64,000 nucleotides of DNA from Mycobacterium asiaticum DSM 44297 (lineage in GTDB: Bacteria > Actinomycetota > Actinomycetes > Mycobacteriales > Mycobacteriaceae): positions 172,747 to 236,746 of the forward strand of contig NZ_HG964937.1 in assembly GCF_000613245.1 (NCBI RefSeq), written 5' to 3'. The notes below the pieces were generated by a model, which searched no databases, was not told where the DNA came from, and saw only the letters and a program-made list of their open reading frames with translations. Positions 17,109 to 26,156 of the stretch are shown here, one piece after another. Made by a program: the position numbers and the translations under genes. Within the stretch, counting starts at the first letter, position 1. Each line of letters opens with the position of its first letter.

Positions 17109-20100
17109 CTAGTCCGTCCGTGTCACAGCCGGTGCGTGCGTGCTGATCCAGCGCTGCAACTCCTCCGCTGGTAGCGGCGGACTGTGGACGAACCCCTGGG
17201 TGATCGTGCAGCCATACTGCCGCAGCGCACGCAGCGTCGACTCGTCTTCGACTCCCTCGGCCACCAGGTCCGCGCCGAGGCTGGCCGCCAGCGCCACCGT
17301 CGATCGCACGATCGCCACCGAGCGCGGATCCTGGGCCAACCGCGCCACGAAGATGCGGTCGAGCTTGAGTTCGTCGACCGAAACGTCCTGCAGTCGCGCC
17401 AGCGAAGACCAGCCGGTGCCGTAGTCGTCCAACGAGATACGGACGCCCAGGCGCTGCAACGCCGCGACGGTGCTGCGGGACCGCGCGGAGTCGACCAGCG
17501 TGCTCTCGGTGATCTCGATGATCAGCTCGTCGGCGGGCAGCCCGTGGGTCTGCAGCAGCTGCTCTATCGTGCTGACCAGGTCCAGGTCGAGCAGATTCGT
17601 CGTGGACAGGTTCACCGCGACGGTCAGCGGCATGCCCTGCTCCCGCCAGGAGCGGGCCTGCTCGAGGGCGAGGTTTACGGTCCGGTTGGCCACTTTGCGC
17701 ATCAGGCCGGCGCGTTCGGCCGCCGGAAGGAATTCCTCAGGTAGCAGTAACCCCCGGCTGGGATGGTGCCAGCGCAACAGCGCCTCGACGCTGTGCACAC
17801 TGCCGTCGGCGGCGTTGATCTTGGGCTGGTAGTGACAGGTCAGCTCGGTACCGTCGACGAGCGCGGCGCGCAGCTCCTCGATGAGGTTGGGGTCGTTGTC
17901 CCGGTACAGCTCGAATGCCGAGTCGTACACGGCGATCTTGCTTTTGGCGGACCTGGCGTGCGGAAGCGCCATCTCGGCACGGGTCAGCAGTTCCTGCGGA
18001 TGATCACAGTGGTCGGGATAGAGCGCGATCGCGATTCGCCCGTCGACCTGAACGGTCATCGGGTCCAGCGCAAACGGCTCGTTCAATGCCTCCAGCAACC
18101 GGCCGGCCTGCGCGCGTGCGGCGATCAGGTCCGCGCCCTCGGCGAGCAACACCGCGAACTCGTCATCACCGGCGCGGGCCAACAGATCGTCGCGACGCAC
18201 GTTGTGGGACAGCCGATTAGCGATCTGGCACAACAACTCATCGCCGAAGTGGTAACCGACCGAATCGTTGATCTCGTCGAACTCGTAAAGCTGCAACAGC
18301 AGCAAGGCGCGACGAGCCGGCGCTCTGCTGACAGCCGGCCCGACGAGCGGGCTCGCCGGTGCATCGACGGGCACCTCGGTCAGCGCGGTGGCCAGCGAGC
18401 GCCGGTTGGGCAGGGTGGTCAGCTCGTCGGTCATGGCCTGCTTGTGGGTCTCCGCCAGGATGCTCACGTCGCGGAAGGTCACCGAGAACCGGGCGGCGAC
18501 AGCGACCAGGCTAAGCGCGGCGAGCGTCGGCGCGATCGCGGAGTGGCGGCCCACGGCCGTAACGGCAAGTGCCACGACGGTGCACGTCACCGGCGTCACA
18601 TAGGAACCCAGTCCGCGCCTGGGCAGGGGCGGCGCCGACGACCAGGGTGCCCAACTGGCCATCGCCAACAGCAGCGACGAGGTGGGCCAGAATGCGTCGA
18701 GCATGGTGCCGACCCGGTAATCGCTGGCCGAGGTCTCGAACAGGTACGCGGTGTCCGCGGCCGCGATCATCAGGAACCCGGCAACGAGCAGGCCCCAGCG
18801 AAATTCCCTGCGCCAACCCAAGATCGGTATCATCCCGGCCGCCAGCGCGGTGAGTACCAGATCACCCCAGGGATAGACCAGGCCGACGAGAACGGTGGCG
18901 GGCGCCCGGACCGTGGCCGCGTGGATGGGTCCGGCGGCTAGCGCCGCGGCTACCGCGGCCATTGCCAACCCGCACACCACCGAGTCCAGGCGGACCGGGA
19001 CGGGAACCCGCTTGAGGCGGGTCCGCATCAGCAACAGCAGACCGATATAGGCGAGGGGATAGAAGGCCAGATACGCCGGGTCCGCGATGGACGGGGATTG
19101 TCCGTCCGGCACGAACCGGACGTAGAGGACGTCACCGAGTGCGGAGCACACCATGCCGATCGCGATGACCGTCCATGCCGCGCGGTCAGCTTTGACCCGG
19201 TATGCGCGGATCGCGATCAGTGCCGCGGCGAACAGGTTAAGCCCCGGGTACAAGACGTCGGCGAAGAACGGGCTGTGATCGGCACGTGGGTCCGGTAGGC
19301 AGGACTGTGCAAATACGATCACCCCAATCGCCAAGCACACCAAAGAAATCCGAACCCACACCGGTGGCCATCGAACATTGGGCGGCTGGTCGGGAGAGTG
19401 CCTGGGTGCCGGCGCGGGCGGCCTGATGGTGCGCGCGAGTGCCGTGATATTGGCCGAGCTGGTCGCGGCGCCGAAGGCGCCCCGGTGGATCCGGCCGCTG
19501 TCGAATTCGTTCTCCAGGTTGCTTTTGAAGTCCGCCGATCCGGCTAGTTCGGGCAGCGCATAAGGCAGCGGCAGATCCGGCACAAAGCTGCGGATGCATT
19601 GTCCGCCTTCACGTTTGGCCGCGTACATGGCCAGATCGGCATGGCGTAGCAATTCGTCCACGGTGCAGCTCGACTCGGCGGTGGCCACCGTGAACCCAAT
19701 GCTCGGCCGGACCGCCAAGGGGACACCGTCGATCACGATAGGGGTCTCGAAGGATCCCAGGACCCGCTGCGCCGCGGCCTCGGCATCTTCGACGGGGCCC
19801 TCGATCAACACGGCGAATTCGTCCCCGCCCAACCGCGCGACGGTGCCAACCTCGCCCAAGGCGGTGGTCAACCGCCCCGCCACCCGCACCAGCAGCTCGT
19901 CGCCGGCGGGGTGGCCGAGTGCATCGTTTACTGACTTGAAGTTGTCCAGGTCCAGGCACATCACTGCGATGGGTGCGGCGTCCGCGCCGCGGCGGGCGAC
20001 GGCTTGCTCCAGCTGATGCAGGAAGTTGGCGCGATTGGCCAGGCCGGTCAGGCTGTCCCGGAAGGCTTCCCGGGCCACCTCGGCGAGCAGGCCCTGGTTT

Positions 20101-21071
20101 TCCACCAGCACCACGAACTGCCGGGCCAGCACCGCAGCCACCAGGATTCCCGCCCCGATCAGCAGCGGCCCGTGCCGCATCAGGCGTAGCGCGTGGCCCA
20201 ACCCGACCGCGGCCGCCAGCAGCACCGGGATGTACGGCAACCACAGGCGTAGCCGTGAGGACGTCTCCTGTGTCGAGGCCGTGGGAGTTTCGTTGACGCT
20301 GATCAGGCCGGCCAGTGCCAGCATGCCCAACCCGGCCACCCGGCTGACGTCGACCAATTCGCCGGTGTGGTAGCTGCCCACCCCGGTCTGGAACACCACC
20401 AGGATGTCGGCGACACCGATGGTGACGACCGCACCCGCAACGAGGTTGACACTCAGTTGCCCGCCGGGGCGGCCCCGGGACAGCGCCAGGATCGCCGTCG
20501 TCATCAGGACCACGTCGGCAAAGATGTGCACCAGGGTGGTCGGCCCGGAGGCGCTCGCCTCGCGCAGCAACCGGTCCAGGACGAACACCCAGGACGCCAC
20601 GAACAGCGACGTCGCGACGATGACGCCGTCGAGGAACAGGCGCCGGAAGTTGTGCCCGACCGGACCAGAAAGCAACAGCAAGGAGGTGAATGCCCCGAGC
20701 GGGTACAGCAGCAGCACGATCTCGGCCGATGCCGGATGGCTGGCGTGGTCGAGTTCCGGTCGCACGTCATAGACCGACCAGATGACCTCGCCGACCGCCC
20801 ACCCGGCGAGAGCCACGGACATGGCCAGCCAGCCGGCGCTGCGGCGCCCCTGCGCGTGACGGGCCGCCCGTCCGGCGCATCCGCTGGCGAACACCAGGCC
20901 GATCACCGTCACGACTCCGATGACCGGACGGGTCGCATACGGGCCGTGCCAATCGAACCACGACGAGGCGCCCACCAGCGCCGCCGCCAGACCGTATCCG
21001 GCGAAGACGGCCAAACCGATCCCTCGGGTCAGCCCGGACAGCGGGCGCGGTCGTCCCGTCCAGCGCTTCAT
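17109..21071 (-). CDS. Giant membrane c-di-GMP turnover protein: sensor-GGDEF-sensor-degenerate GGDEF-EAL
   Basis: About 1320 residues. Residues ~10-320 form roughly ten membrane segments, then a first GGDEF domain with an intact RLGGDEF motif (~415) but no RxxD I-site. Residues ~490-860 form a second, similar membrane array, followed by a second GGDEF domain degenerate at the active site (RAGDDEF, ~966) that keeps an RRDD I-site five residues before it. The C-terminal EAL domain looks catalytically complete: SVEALLRW (~1091), VNLS, EITES, DDYGTG (~1215), LKLD, EGVE and QGF. It could therefore both make and degrade c-di-GMP. The ATG at 21071 has GGAG upstream; a GTG at 21101 is possible. No neighbour shows its role. 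Confidence 0.9.
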   Translation of the reverse strand: MKRWTGRPRPLSGLTRGIGLAVFAGYGLAAALVGASSWFDWHGPYATRPVIGVVTVIGLVFASGCAGRAARHAQGRRSAGWLAMSVALAGWAVGEVIWSVYDVRPELDHASHPASAEIVLLLYPLGAFTSLLLLSGPVGHNFRRLFLDGVIVATSLFVASWVFVLDRLLREASASGPTTLVHIFADVVLMTTAILALSRGRPGGQLSVNLVAGAVVTIGVADILVVFQTGVGSYHTGELVDVSRVAGLGMLALAGLISVNETPTASTQETSSRLRLWLPYIPVLLAAAVGLGHALRLMRHGPLLIGAGILVAAVLARQFVVLVENQGLLAEVAREAFRDSLTGLANRANFLHQLEQAVARRGADAAPIAVMCLDLDNFKSVNDALGHPAGDELLVRVAGRLTTALGEVGTVARLGGDEFAVLIEGPVEDAEAAAQRVLGSFETPIVIDGVPLAVRPSIGFTVATAESSCTVDELLRHADLAMYAAKREGGQCIRSFVPDLPLPYALPELAGSADFKSNLENEFDSGRIHRGAFGAATSSANITALARTIRPPAPAPRHSPDQPPNVRWPPVWVRISLVCLAIGVIVFAQSCLPDPRADHSPFFADVLYPGLNLFAAALIAIRAYRVKADRAAWTVIAIGMVCSALGDVLYVRFVPDGQSPSIADPAYLAFYPLAYIGLLLLMRTRLKRVPVPVRLDSVVCGLAMAAVAAALAAGPIHAATVRAPATVLVGLVYPWGDLVLTALAAGMIPILGWRREFRWGLLVAGFLMIAAADTAYLFETSASDYRVGTMLDAFWPTSSLLLAMASWAPWSSAPPLPRRGLGSYVTPVTCTVVALAVTAVGRHSAIAPTLAALSLVAVAARFSVTFRDVSILAETHKQAMTDELTTLPNRRSLATALTEVPVDAPASPLVGPAVSRAPARRALLLLQLYEFDEINDSVGYHFGDELLCQIANRLSHNVRRDDLLARAGDDEFAVLLAEGADLIAARAQAGRLLEALNEPFALDPMTVQVDGRIAIALYPDHCDHPQELLTRAEMALPHARSAKSKIAVYDSAFELYRDNDPNLIEELRAALVDGTELTCHYQPKINAADGSVHSVEALLRWHHPSRGLLLPEEFLPAAERAGLMRKVANRTVNLALEQARSWREQGMPLTVAVNLSTTNLLDLDLVSTIEQLLQTHGLPADELIIEITESTLVDSARSRSTVAALQRLGVRISLDDYGTGWSSLARLQDVSVDELKLDRIFVARLAQDPRSVAIVRSTVALAASLGADLVAEGVEDESTLRALRQYGCTITQGFVHSPPLPAEELQRWISTHAPAVTRTD

Positions 21072-21202
21072 TAGCCCGCTCCAGCTCGCACGCACGCACA
21101 CCTAGGCGAAGTAGAAGGGAGCTTCACCGCGCGTCCACTCAGGATAAACCGCTGCTCGGCCGTCTGGCGTTATTACGGGCCCGGATCCGGTGCCCGAATC
21201 GG

Positions 21203-21631
21203 CTACTGGCCGGCGTCGATGCCGGCGAGCGCCTGCCGCAGGATCCGGCCGGTTTCCTCCCGATCCGGATCGCGGCGCAGCAACAACCCCTTGGCGACCG
21301 AGAGCTTGTCACCCTCGCGCCGGGGGAGCACATGCAGGTGAATGTGCGACACGGTCTGAAAGGCCGCGCGACCGTCGTTGATTCCGATGTTCGTCGCGTC
21401 GGCCAGTTCGGTGGCGCGCGCCGCCCGCGCGATCCGTTGGCCGATGGTGATCATGCCGGCCAGCGTCTCCGCCGGGGTATCGGTCAGGTCAACGCTGTGT
21501 TTTTTGGGCACCACCAACGTGTGGCCCCGGGTGAACGGTCGGATGTCGAGGATCGCCAGGTAGCCGTCGTCTTCGAAAATTCGGATGGCCGGGGCCTCGC
21601 CGGTCGCGATCGCACAGAACACGCAGGACAT
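21203..21631 (-). CDS. HIT-family protein (histidine triad nucleotide hydrolase)
   Basis: 142 residues. The triad HIHLHVLP, about two-thirds along, contains the catalytic histidine of nucleotide phosphoramidase/Hint-type hydrolases, and SCVFC at the N-terminus supplies typical zinc-binding cysteines. PFTRGHTLVVPKKH is the conserved HIT core. The ATG at 21631 is chosen because the protein family begins MSCVFC; an in-frame upstream extension overlaps the divergent amidase. It corresponds to Rv1262c. Likely hydrolyses AMP-linked metabolites in the cytoplasm. Confidence 0.93.
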   Translation of the reverse strand: MSCVFCAIATGEAPAIRIFEDDGYLAILDIRPFTRGHTLVVPKKHSVDLTDTPAETLAGMITIGQRIARAARATELADATNIGINDGRAAFQTVSHIHLHVLPRREGDKLSVAKGLLLRRDPDREETGRILRQALAGIDAGQ

Positions 21632-21686
21632 ATCGCCACGGTACGGGTCGTGCGGGCGTCGCGGCTGGGCGGGATACGCTGCGGCA

Positions 21687-23075
21687 GTGGACCCTAGCGA
21701 TCTCGCGTTCGCCGGCGCGGCCGAACAGGCGCGCATGCTGGCCGACGGTGAAATCACCGCACCGGTGCTACTCGAGGTCTACCTCGAACGGATCGAGCGA
21801 CTCGACAGCGAACTCCGCTCTTACCGCGTGGTGCGCTACGACGGCGCTCGTCGCGAGGCCGACATCGCCCAACGGCGCATCGACGCCGGCGAGCGGCGAC
21901 CGCTGCTGGGGGTGCCGATCGCGATCAAGGACGACATCGACGTCGCCGGTGAGGTAACGACGTACGGCAGCGCAGCGCACGGACCGGCGGTGACCGACGA
22001 CGCTGAGGTGGTCCGCCGGCTGCGCGCCGCGGGCGCCGTCATCATCGGTAAGACCGCCGTGCCGGAGCTGATGATCATGCCGTTCACCGAGTCGATGACG
22101 TTCGGGGCCACCCGTAATCCGTGGAATCTTCGTCGTACGCCCGGGGGCAGTAGCGGCGGCAGCGCTGCGGCGGTCGCCGCCGGTCTGGCTCCGGTGGCGC
22201 TGGGATCCGACGGCGGTGGCTCCATCCGGATCCCGGCCACGTGGTGCGGGTTGTTCGGACTGAAGCCGCACCGGGACCGGATCTCGCTGGAACCGCACGA
22301 CGGGGCGTGGCAGGGCTTGAGCGTCAACGGCCCGATCACGCGATCGGTGATGGATGCGGCGCTGATCCTGGATGCGACCAGCACGGTGCCCGGCCCGGAA
22401 GCCGAGTTTGTCACTGCGGCGACACGCCCGCCCGGCCAGTTGCGAATCGCGTTGAGCACCAAGGTGCCGACACCGTTGCCGGTCAGAGTCGGCAAGGCGC
22501 AGCTGATAGCCCTCGAACAGGCGGGCGCATTGCTGCGCGATCTCGGCCACGAGGTGGTCATCCGGGATCCGTACTATCCGGCCTCGCTGTATGCAAACTA
22601 TCTGCCCCGATTTCTGCGCGGCATCTGCGATGACGCGGACGCACAGGCCAATCCGGAACTGCTCGAAAAGCGCACCCGCGCCATTGCGCACCTTGGCTCG
22701 TTCTTTTCGGATCGACGGATGGCGGCGTTGCGCAACGCCGAAGCGGGGCTGAATGCCCGCATTCAAGCGATCTTCGAAGACGTCGACGTCGTCGTCACGC
22801 CCGGCACCGCGACGGGGCCGTCCCGGATCGGCGCCTACCAGCGCCGCGGCGGTGTGTCCACGCTGATGCTTGTGGCGCAACGGGTTCCGTACCAGCAGAT
22901 CTGGAACCTCACCGGACAACCGGTCGCCTCGGTGCCGTGGGATTTTGACGACGAAGGGCTGCCGATGTCGGTGCAACTCATCGGTCGGCCCTACGACGAG
23001 GCCACGCTGCTGTCGCTGTCCGCGCAGATCGAAGCCGCCCGACCATGGGCGCACCGGCGCCCGCCGGTGTCCTGA
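21687..23075 (+). CDS. amiB2: Amidase AmiB2 (amidase-signature family)
   Basis: 462 residues from GTG 21687, equal in length to M. tuberculosis AmiB2 (Rv1263). Ser-cisSer-Lys catalytic apparatus: K in PIAIKDDIDVAGE, the glycine/serine-rich TPGGSSGGSAAAVAAG, and GSDGGGSIRIP. Hydrolyses amides to carboxylate and ammonia; natural substrate unknown. It is divergent from the HIT gene with 55 bases between starts. Its stop abuts the stop of the convergent glycosylase gene with no gap. Confidence 0.93.
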   Translation: MDPSDLAFAGAAEQARMLADGEITAPVLLEVYLERIERLDSELRSYRVVRYDGARREADIAQRRIDAGERRPLLGVPIAIKDDIDVAGEVTTYGSAAHGPAVTDDAEVVRRLRAAGAVIIGKTAVPELMIMPFTESMTFGATRNPWNLRRTPGGSSGGSAAAVAAGLAPVALGSDGGGSIRIPATWCGLFGLKPHRDRISLEPHDGAWQGLSVNGPITRSVMDAALILDATSTVPGPEAEFVTAATRPPGQLRIALSTKVPTPLPVRVGKAQLIALEQAGALLRDLGHEVVIRDPYYPASLYANYLPRFLRGICDDADAQANPELLEKRTRAIAHLGSFFSDRRMAALRNAEAGLNARIQAIFEDVDVVVTPGTATGPSRIGAYQRRGGVSTLMLVAQRVPYQQIWNLTGQPVASVPWDFDDEGLPMSVQLIGRPYDEATLLSLSAQIEAARPWAHRRPPVS

Positions 23076-23576
23076 TCAGCCGGACTGGCCGATCACCTTC
23101 CAGGCGGCCAGCTTTCGCTCCCTCGGGATCGCGTTGGCCGGGCTGGTCGACGGCAGCCGCGTGAAGGTGAACCCCGGCGGGGTTATCCGCACGAGCCGCT
23201 CGAAGAGGTCGGCCGCCTTCGCGCCGTTGAAGTACACCCGGGTGATCGCCGGGTATTCGGCGAACAACGCGCCGAAGTCATTGACCACCAGACACTTCGG
23301 GTCGATCGCGGAGTCCGCGCTACCGGCGCGACGGCAGCTGTGCAGCACATCCCACAAGGCCACGCCGCTTTTCTGCAGTGCCGCCACGCGCCGGGAATAT
23401 GGTGCGGTGCAATCGAACCCGAGAACCTCAGTAACGATCGGCCAAAACGCGTTGCGCGGGTTGGCATAGTACTGACCGTCCGCCAGCGACCGAACACTGG
23501 GGAAGGAGCCCAGGATCAGCACGCCGGCGTCGGCGTCGACGACTGGCGGCAGTCCCTGCAGCAGCGGTGTGCCCAT
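23076..23576 (-). CDS. DNA-deoxyinosine (hypoxanthine) glycosylase-like protein, UDG superfamily family 6
   Basis: 166 residues. The short UDG-fold layout of the hypoxanthine-DNA glycosylase family is visible: [16 protein letters not shown] (motif 1), [25 protein letters not shown], and motif 2 as [10 protein letters not shown]. Members excise deaminated purine (hypoxanthine) from DNA. The start ATG 23576 gives [12 protein letters not shown], typical for the family, and avoids overlap with the divergent cyclase gene; ATG 23603 is an alternative. It is a second DNA glycosylase within 10 kb of udgB. I do not recall it at this position in M. tuberculosis. Confidence 0.8.
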   Translation of the reverse strand: MGTPLLQGLPPVVDADAGVLILGSFPSVRSLADGQYYANPRNAFWPIVTEVLGFDCTAPYSRRVAALQKSGVALWDVLHSCRRAGSADSAIDPKCLVVNDFGALFAEYPAITRVYFNGAKAADLFERLVRITPPGFTFTRLPSTSPANAIPRERKLAAWKVIGQSG

Positions 23577-23585
23577 CACCTCCAC

Positions 23586-24749
23586 ATGATGACGGGCGGG
23601 CACTCTAACGTGGGACAGGTGGTGGAACAGCCGGAGCCGAATATCGACGACCTCCTCGAGGGTCTGGAAGGCTCGGCGCGCGCCGAGCGCGCGGAGCTGG
23701 TGAAGTGGCTACTCGAACAAGGCATTAGCGCTGAAGAGATCCGAAGCACCAACCCGCCCCTGTTATTGGCGTCTCGGCATCTGATCGGCGATGACGGCAC
23801 CTACGTGTCGGCGCGGGAGATCAGCGAACGGCACGGCATCGATCTGGAGCTGCTGCAGCGCGTCCAGCGGGCCGTCGGCCTGGCCAGCGTGGACGACCCC
23901 GACGCCGCGATTCACATGCGTGCCGATGGTGAGGCCGCCGCCTACGCCCAGCGGTTCGTAGAGCTGGGAGTGGATCCCGAACAAGTGCTTGCCGTGGTGC
24001 GGGTGCTGTCCGACGGGCTCTCCCACGCAGCCGAGGTCATGCGCTACGCCGCGCTGGCGGCCATCCTGCGACCCGGCGCCACCGAGCTGCAGATTGCGCA
24101 GGGATCCAAGGCGCTGGTGGGCGAACTGGCGCCGCTGCTCGGCCCGATGATCCAGGAGATGCTGCTGCTGCACCTGCGCCACATGATGGAGACCGAAGCG
24201 GTCAACGCCGGCGAGCGCGCTGCCGGCAAGCCGCTGCCGGGCGCCCGCCCGGTCACCGTCGCCTTCGCCGACCTCGTCGGATTCACCAAGCTCGGTGAGG
24301 CGGTCTCGGCCGAGGAGTTGAGTCAGCTCGCGGGCCGCCTGGCCGAGCTGGCCCGGGATCTCACCACGCCGCCGGTCCGGTTCATCAAGACCATCGGCGA
24401 CGCGGTGATGCTGATCTGCTCCGATCCGGCACCGTTGCTGGACACGGTCTTGAAGCTGGTTGAAATGGTTGATACCGACGACGCATTTCCGCGGCTGCGC
24501 GCCGGCGCCGCTTCCGGAATGGCCGTCAGCCGGGCCGGCGACTGGTTCGGCAGTCCGGTCAATGCGGCGAGCCGGGTCACCGGCGCGGCGCGACCTGGCA
24601 CGGTGCTCGTCGCCGAGTCGGTCAAGGATGCCTTGAAGGAGCGGGGCGATGACGCCGGTTTCGAGTGGTCGTTCGCCGGCGGGCGACGTTTGAAGGGAAT
24701 CAAGGGCGAATCGAAGCTTTACCGGGTCAGGCGAGGCGCCCAAGACTAA
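23586..24749 (+). CDS. Class III adenylyl cyclase with N-terminal autoinhibitory domain (Rv1264 type)
   Basis: About 387 residues; makes cAMP from ATP. The N-terminal ~200 residues are the all-helical regulatory domain that makes the M. tuberculosis enzyme pH-sensitive ([20 protein letters not shown]...). A linker follows ([20 protein letters not shown]), then the catalytic domain: [15 protein letters not shown] (metal Asp), [12 protein letters not shown] (substrate Lys and second Asp) and [12 protein letters not shown] (transition-state Asn/Arg). The start is uncertain: tandem ATGs at 23586/23589 or GTGs at 23610-23622. Cytoplasmic. It is divergent from the glycosylase gene. It corresponds to Rv1264. 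Confidence 0.93.
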   Translation: MMTGGHSNVGQVVEQPEPNIDDLLEGLEGSARAERAELVKWLLEQGISAEEIRSTNPPLLLASRHLIGDDGTYVSAREISERHGIDLELLQRVQRAVGLASVDDPDAAIHMRADGEAAAYAQRFVELGVDPEQVLAVVRVLSDGLSHAAEVMRYAALAAILRPGATELQIAQGSKALVGELAPLLGPMIQEMLLLHLRHMMETEAVNAGERAAGKPLPGARPVTVAFADLVGFTKLGEAVSAEELSQLAGRLAELARDLTTPPVRFIKTIGDAVMLICSDPAPLLDTVLKLVEMVDTDDAFPRLRAGAASGMAVSRAGDWFGSPVNAASRVTGAARPGTVLVAESVKDALKERGDDAGFEWSFAGGRRLKGIKGESKLYRVRRGAQD

Positions 24750-24869
24750 CCGCCTGCACACATGGGCAGGCCCGGCGCGACTCTGCGGGGCGTTGCTGAC
24801 TCCGTCTTACGCGGGTCTGACGCGGCCGGTTTTTACCCGTCTTCCGGCTCTTTAGATTCGGTCGCTTCC

Positions 24870-25001
24870 GGGCCTGCTTCGCTACCAAAAATACAACTGT
24901 GCAGGCCCGATAGCAACGGTCGGCGACCGTTGGGTGAACGCGCGGATTCGCCGGCGGCGAACACTCTTTTGTAATCGGTGTAACGCTGTAATGATGTAAT
25001 C
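24870..25001 (+). promoter_or_regulatory. Regulatory region upstream of the small conserved gene: two inverted repeats and a TGTAA tandem array
   Basis: The 252-base gap after the cyclase gene holds GGGCCTGC...GCAGGCCC (24870-24908), the perfect 8-bp inverted repeat CAACGGTC-GGC-GACCGTTG (24914-24932), and four TGTAA pentamers spaced about 8-9 bases apart (about 24970-25000) directly touching the ATG at 25002. The pentamers sit on one helix face roughly every turn and replace any Shine-Dalgarno sequence. Confidence 0.5.
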
Positions 25002-25571
25002 ATGAAACTTCATCACCATGGCCGACGCGGCGGGCGCCCCGGCGGCTGGCAACAAGCAGAACAACCTGACGCCAGCGATGCCGCGGACTGGTTCGGCGGA
25101 CGGCTGCCGGAGGACTGGTTCGACGGGGATCCGACCGTCACCGTCGACCGCGAGGAAATCACGGTGGTCGGAAAGCTGGCGGCCGTGCAGGCCGGCGAGG
25201 GCGACGAGATTCCCGCTCGCGCCGAGGGCCGGGTCTCGCGATTCCGCGAGGAGACCCGCCCGGAGCGGATGGCGATCGCCGAGGAGGCTCAGGACCGCTA
25301 CGGGCGGAAGGTGTCTTGGGGAGTCGAGGTCGGCGGCAAACGAATTCTGTTCACCCACATCGCAGTTCCGGTCATGACGCGACTCAAGCAACCGGAACGC
25401 CAGGTTCTGGACACCCTGGTCGACGCCGGCGTCGCGCGATCACGTGCCGACGCGCTCGCCTGGTCGGTCAAGCTGGTCGGCGAGCACACCGAGGAATGGC
25501 TGGCCAAGCTGCGCAGCGCGATGTCCGCGGTCGACGACCTACGGGCGCAAGGACCCGACCTGTCCGGCTAG
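25002..25571 (+). CDS. Conserved actinobacterial protein of unknown function (DWF...REE type)
   Basis: 189 residues, soluble, no signal peptide. It opens with a His/Arg/Gly-rich stretch (MKLHHHGRRGG), then DWFGGRLPEDWFDGDPTVTVDREEITVVG, a basic/acidic charged segment (RVSRFREETRPERMAIAEEAQ) that could be a short helical DNA- or protein-binding element, and a C-terminal helical half with VARSRADALAWSVKLVGEHTEEWLAKL. I recognise the DWF-DWF-VDREE pattern from actinobacterial hypothetical proteins but no function. It occupies the position of Rv1265, but I cannot assert orthology. No ribosome-binding site is visible; the ATG is fused to a TGTAA array, suggesting leaderless or specially regulated expression. 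Confidence 0.7.
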   Translation: MKLHHHGRRGGRPGGWQQAEQPDASDAADWFGGRLPEDWFDGDPTVTVDREEITVVGKLAAVQAGEGDEIPARAEGRVSRFREETRPERMAIAEEAQDRYGRKVSWGVEVGGKRILFTHIAVPVMTRLKQPERQVLDTLVDAGVARSRADALAWSVKLVGEHTEEWLAKLRSAMSAVDDLRAQGPDLSG

Positions 25572-25577
25572 CGATCG

Positions 25578-26123
25578 CTAGTCCTCGTTGTCGACCTTGG
25601 CGACGATCTTGTCGGCGATCCGGTGGCCCTGATCGGTAATCTGGTACCCGCACGCGTTGATGTCGATGATGATGTTGTTGGCCACCGCCATCGCCCGCTG
25701 GCACTCCCAGCCGTTGGCACCCTCTTGGACGTCCAGCACGCTGATCTCCGGGGGAGAGCCGTCCACCTCGTGGAATGTCCACCGGTAGGTCTTGCCCTTG
25801 TTGGTGACCGTGACCGTCTTGCCCGCGCAGTTCTTCCACTTGCTCAGCGAGGTGTCCATGAAGGCCTCGGCTTTGGCGGCGGTGGGGAAGCTGATCGTGG
25901 CCTGGTTGACCCAGTGGTCGTAGTCGTCGCCGGGCTCGGACAACACCAGTCCGCTGAGTCCGGTATAGCCGCTACCGGCGTACACCGCGCCCTGGCTGGT
26001 GTACATCGCACCCTGGCAGTCCGGGATCGACAGGGTCATCGCGGTGTTGTCCACGGTGGTGATGGCTTTCCCGGGTGTCATCGTCGCCGAGCCCATCACG
26101 GAATTGATCTCCGAAGCGCTCAA
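25578..26123 (-). CDS. PknH-type extracellular sensor domain, separated from its kinase by an in-frame TAG
   Basis: The reading frame encodes a PknH_C (PknH extracellular sensor) domain: LSIPDCQGAMYTSQGAVY, DDYDHWVNQATISFPTAAKAEAF, KWKNCAGKTVTVTNKGKTYRW and ANGWECQRAMAVANN...INACGYQI. The four cysteines (DC, NC, EC, AC) match the disulfide set of M. tuberculosis PknH. The first usable start is TTG 26123, but homology (SEERLSSLLLSASEI) continues in the same frame upstream to the codon directly after the kinase TAG at 26157-26159. It has no signal peptide of its own, so without readthrough or reversion it would not reach the cell surface. Best viewed as the broken-off C-terminus of pknH. Confidence 0.75.
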   Translation of the reverse strand: MSASEINSVMGSATMTPGKAITTVDNTAMTLSIPDCQGAMYTSQGAVYAGSGYTGLSGLVLSEPGDDYDHWVNQATISFPTAAKAEAFMDTSLSKWKNCAGKTVTVTNKGKTYRWTFHEVDGSPPEISVLDVQEGANGWECQRAMAVANNIIIDINACGYQITDQGHRIADKIVAKVDNED

Positions 26124-26156
26124 TAGCAGCGAGCTCAGCCGTTCCTCGGAAATGGG

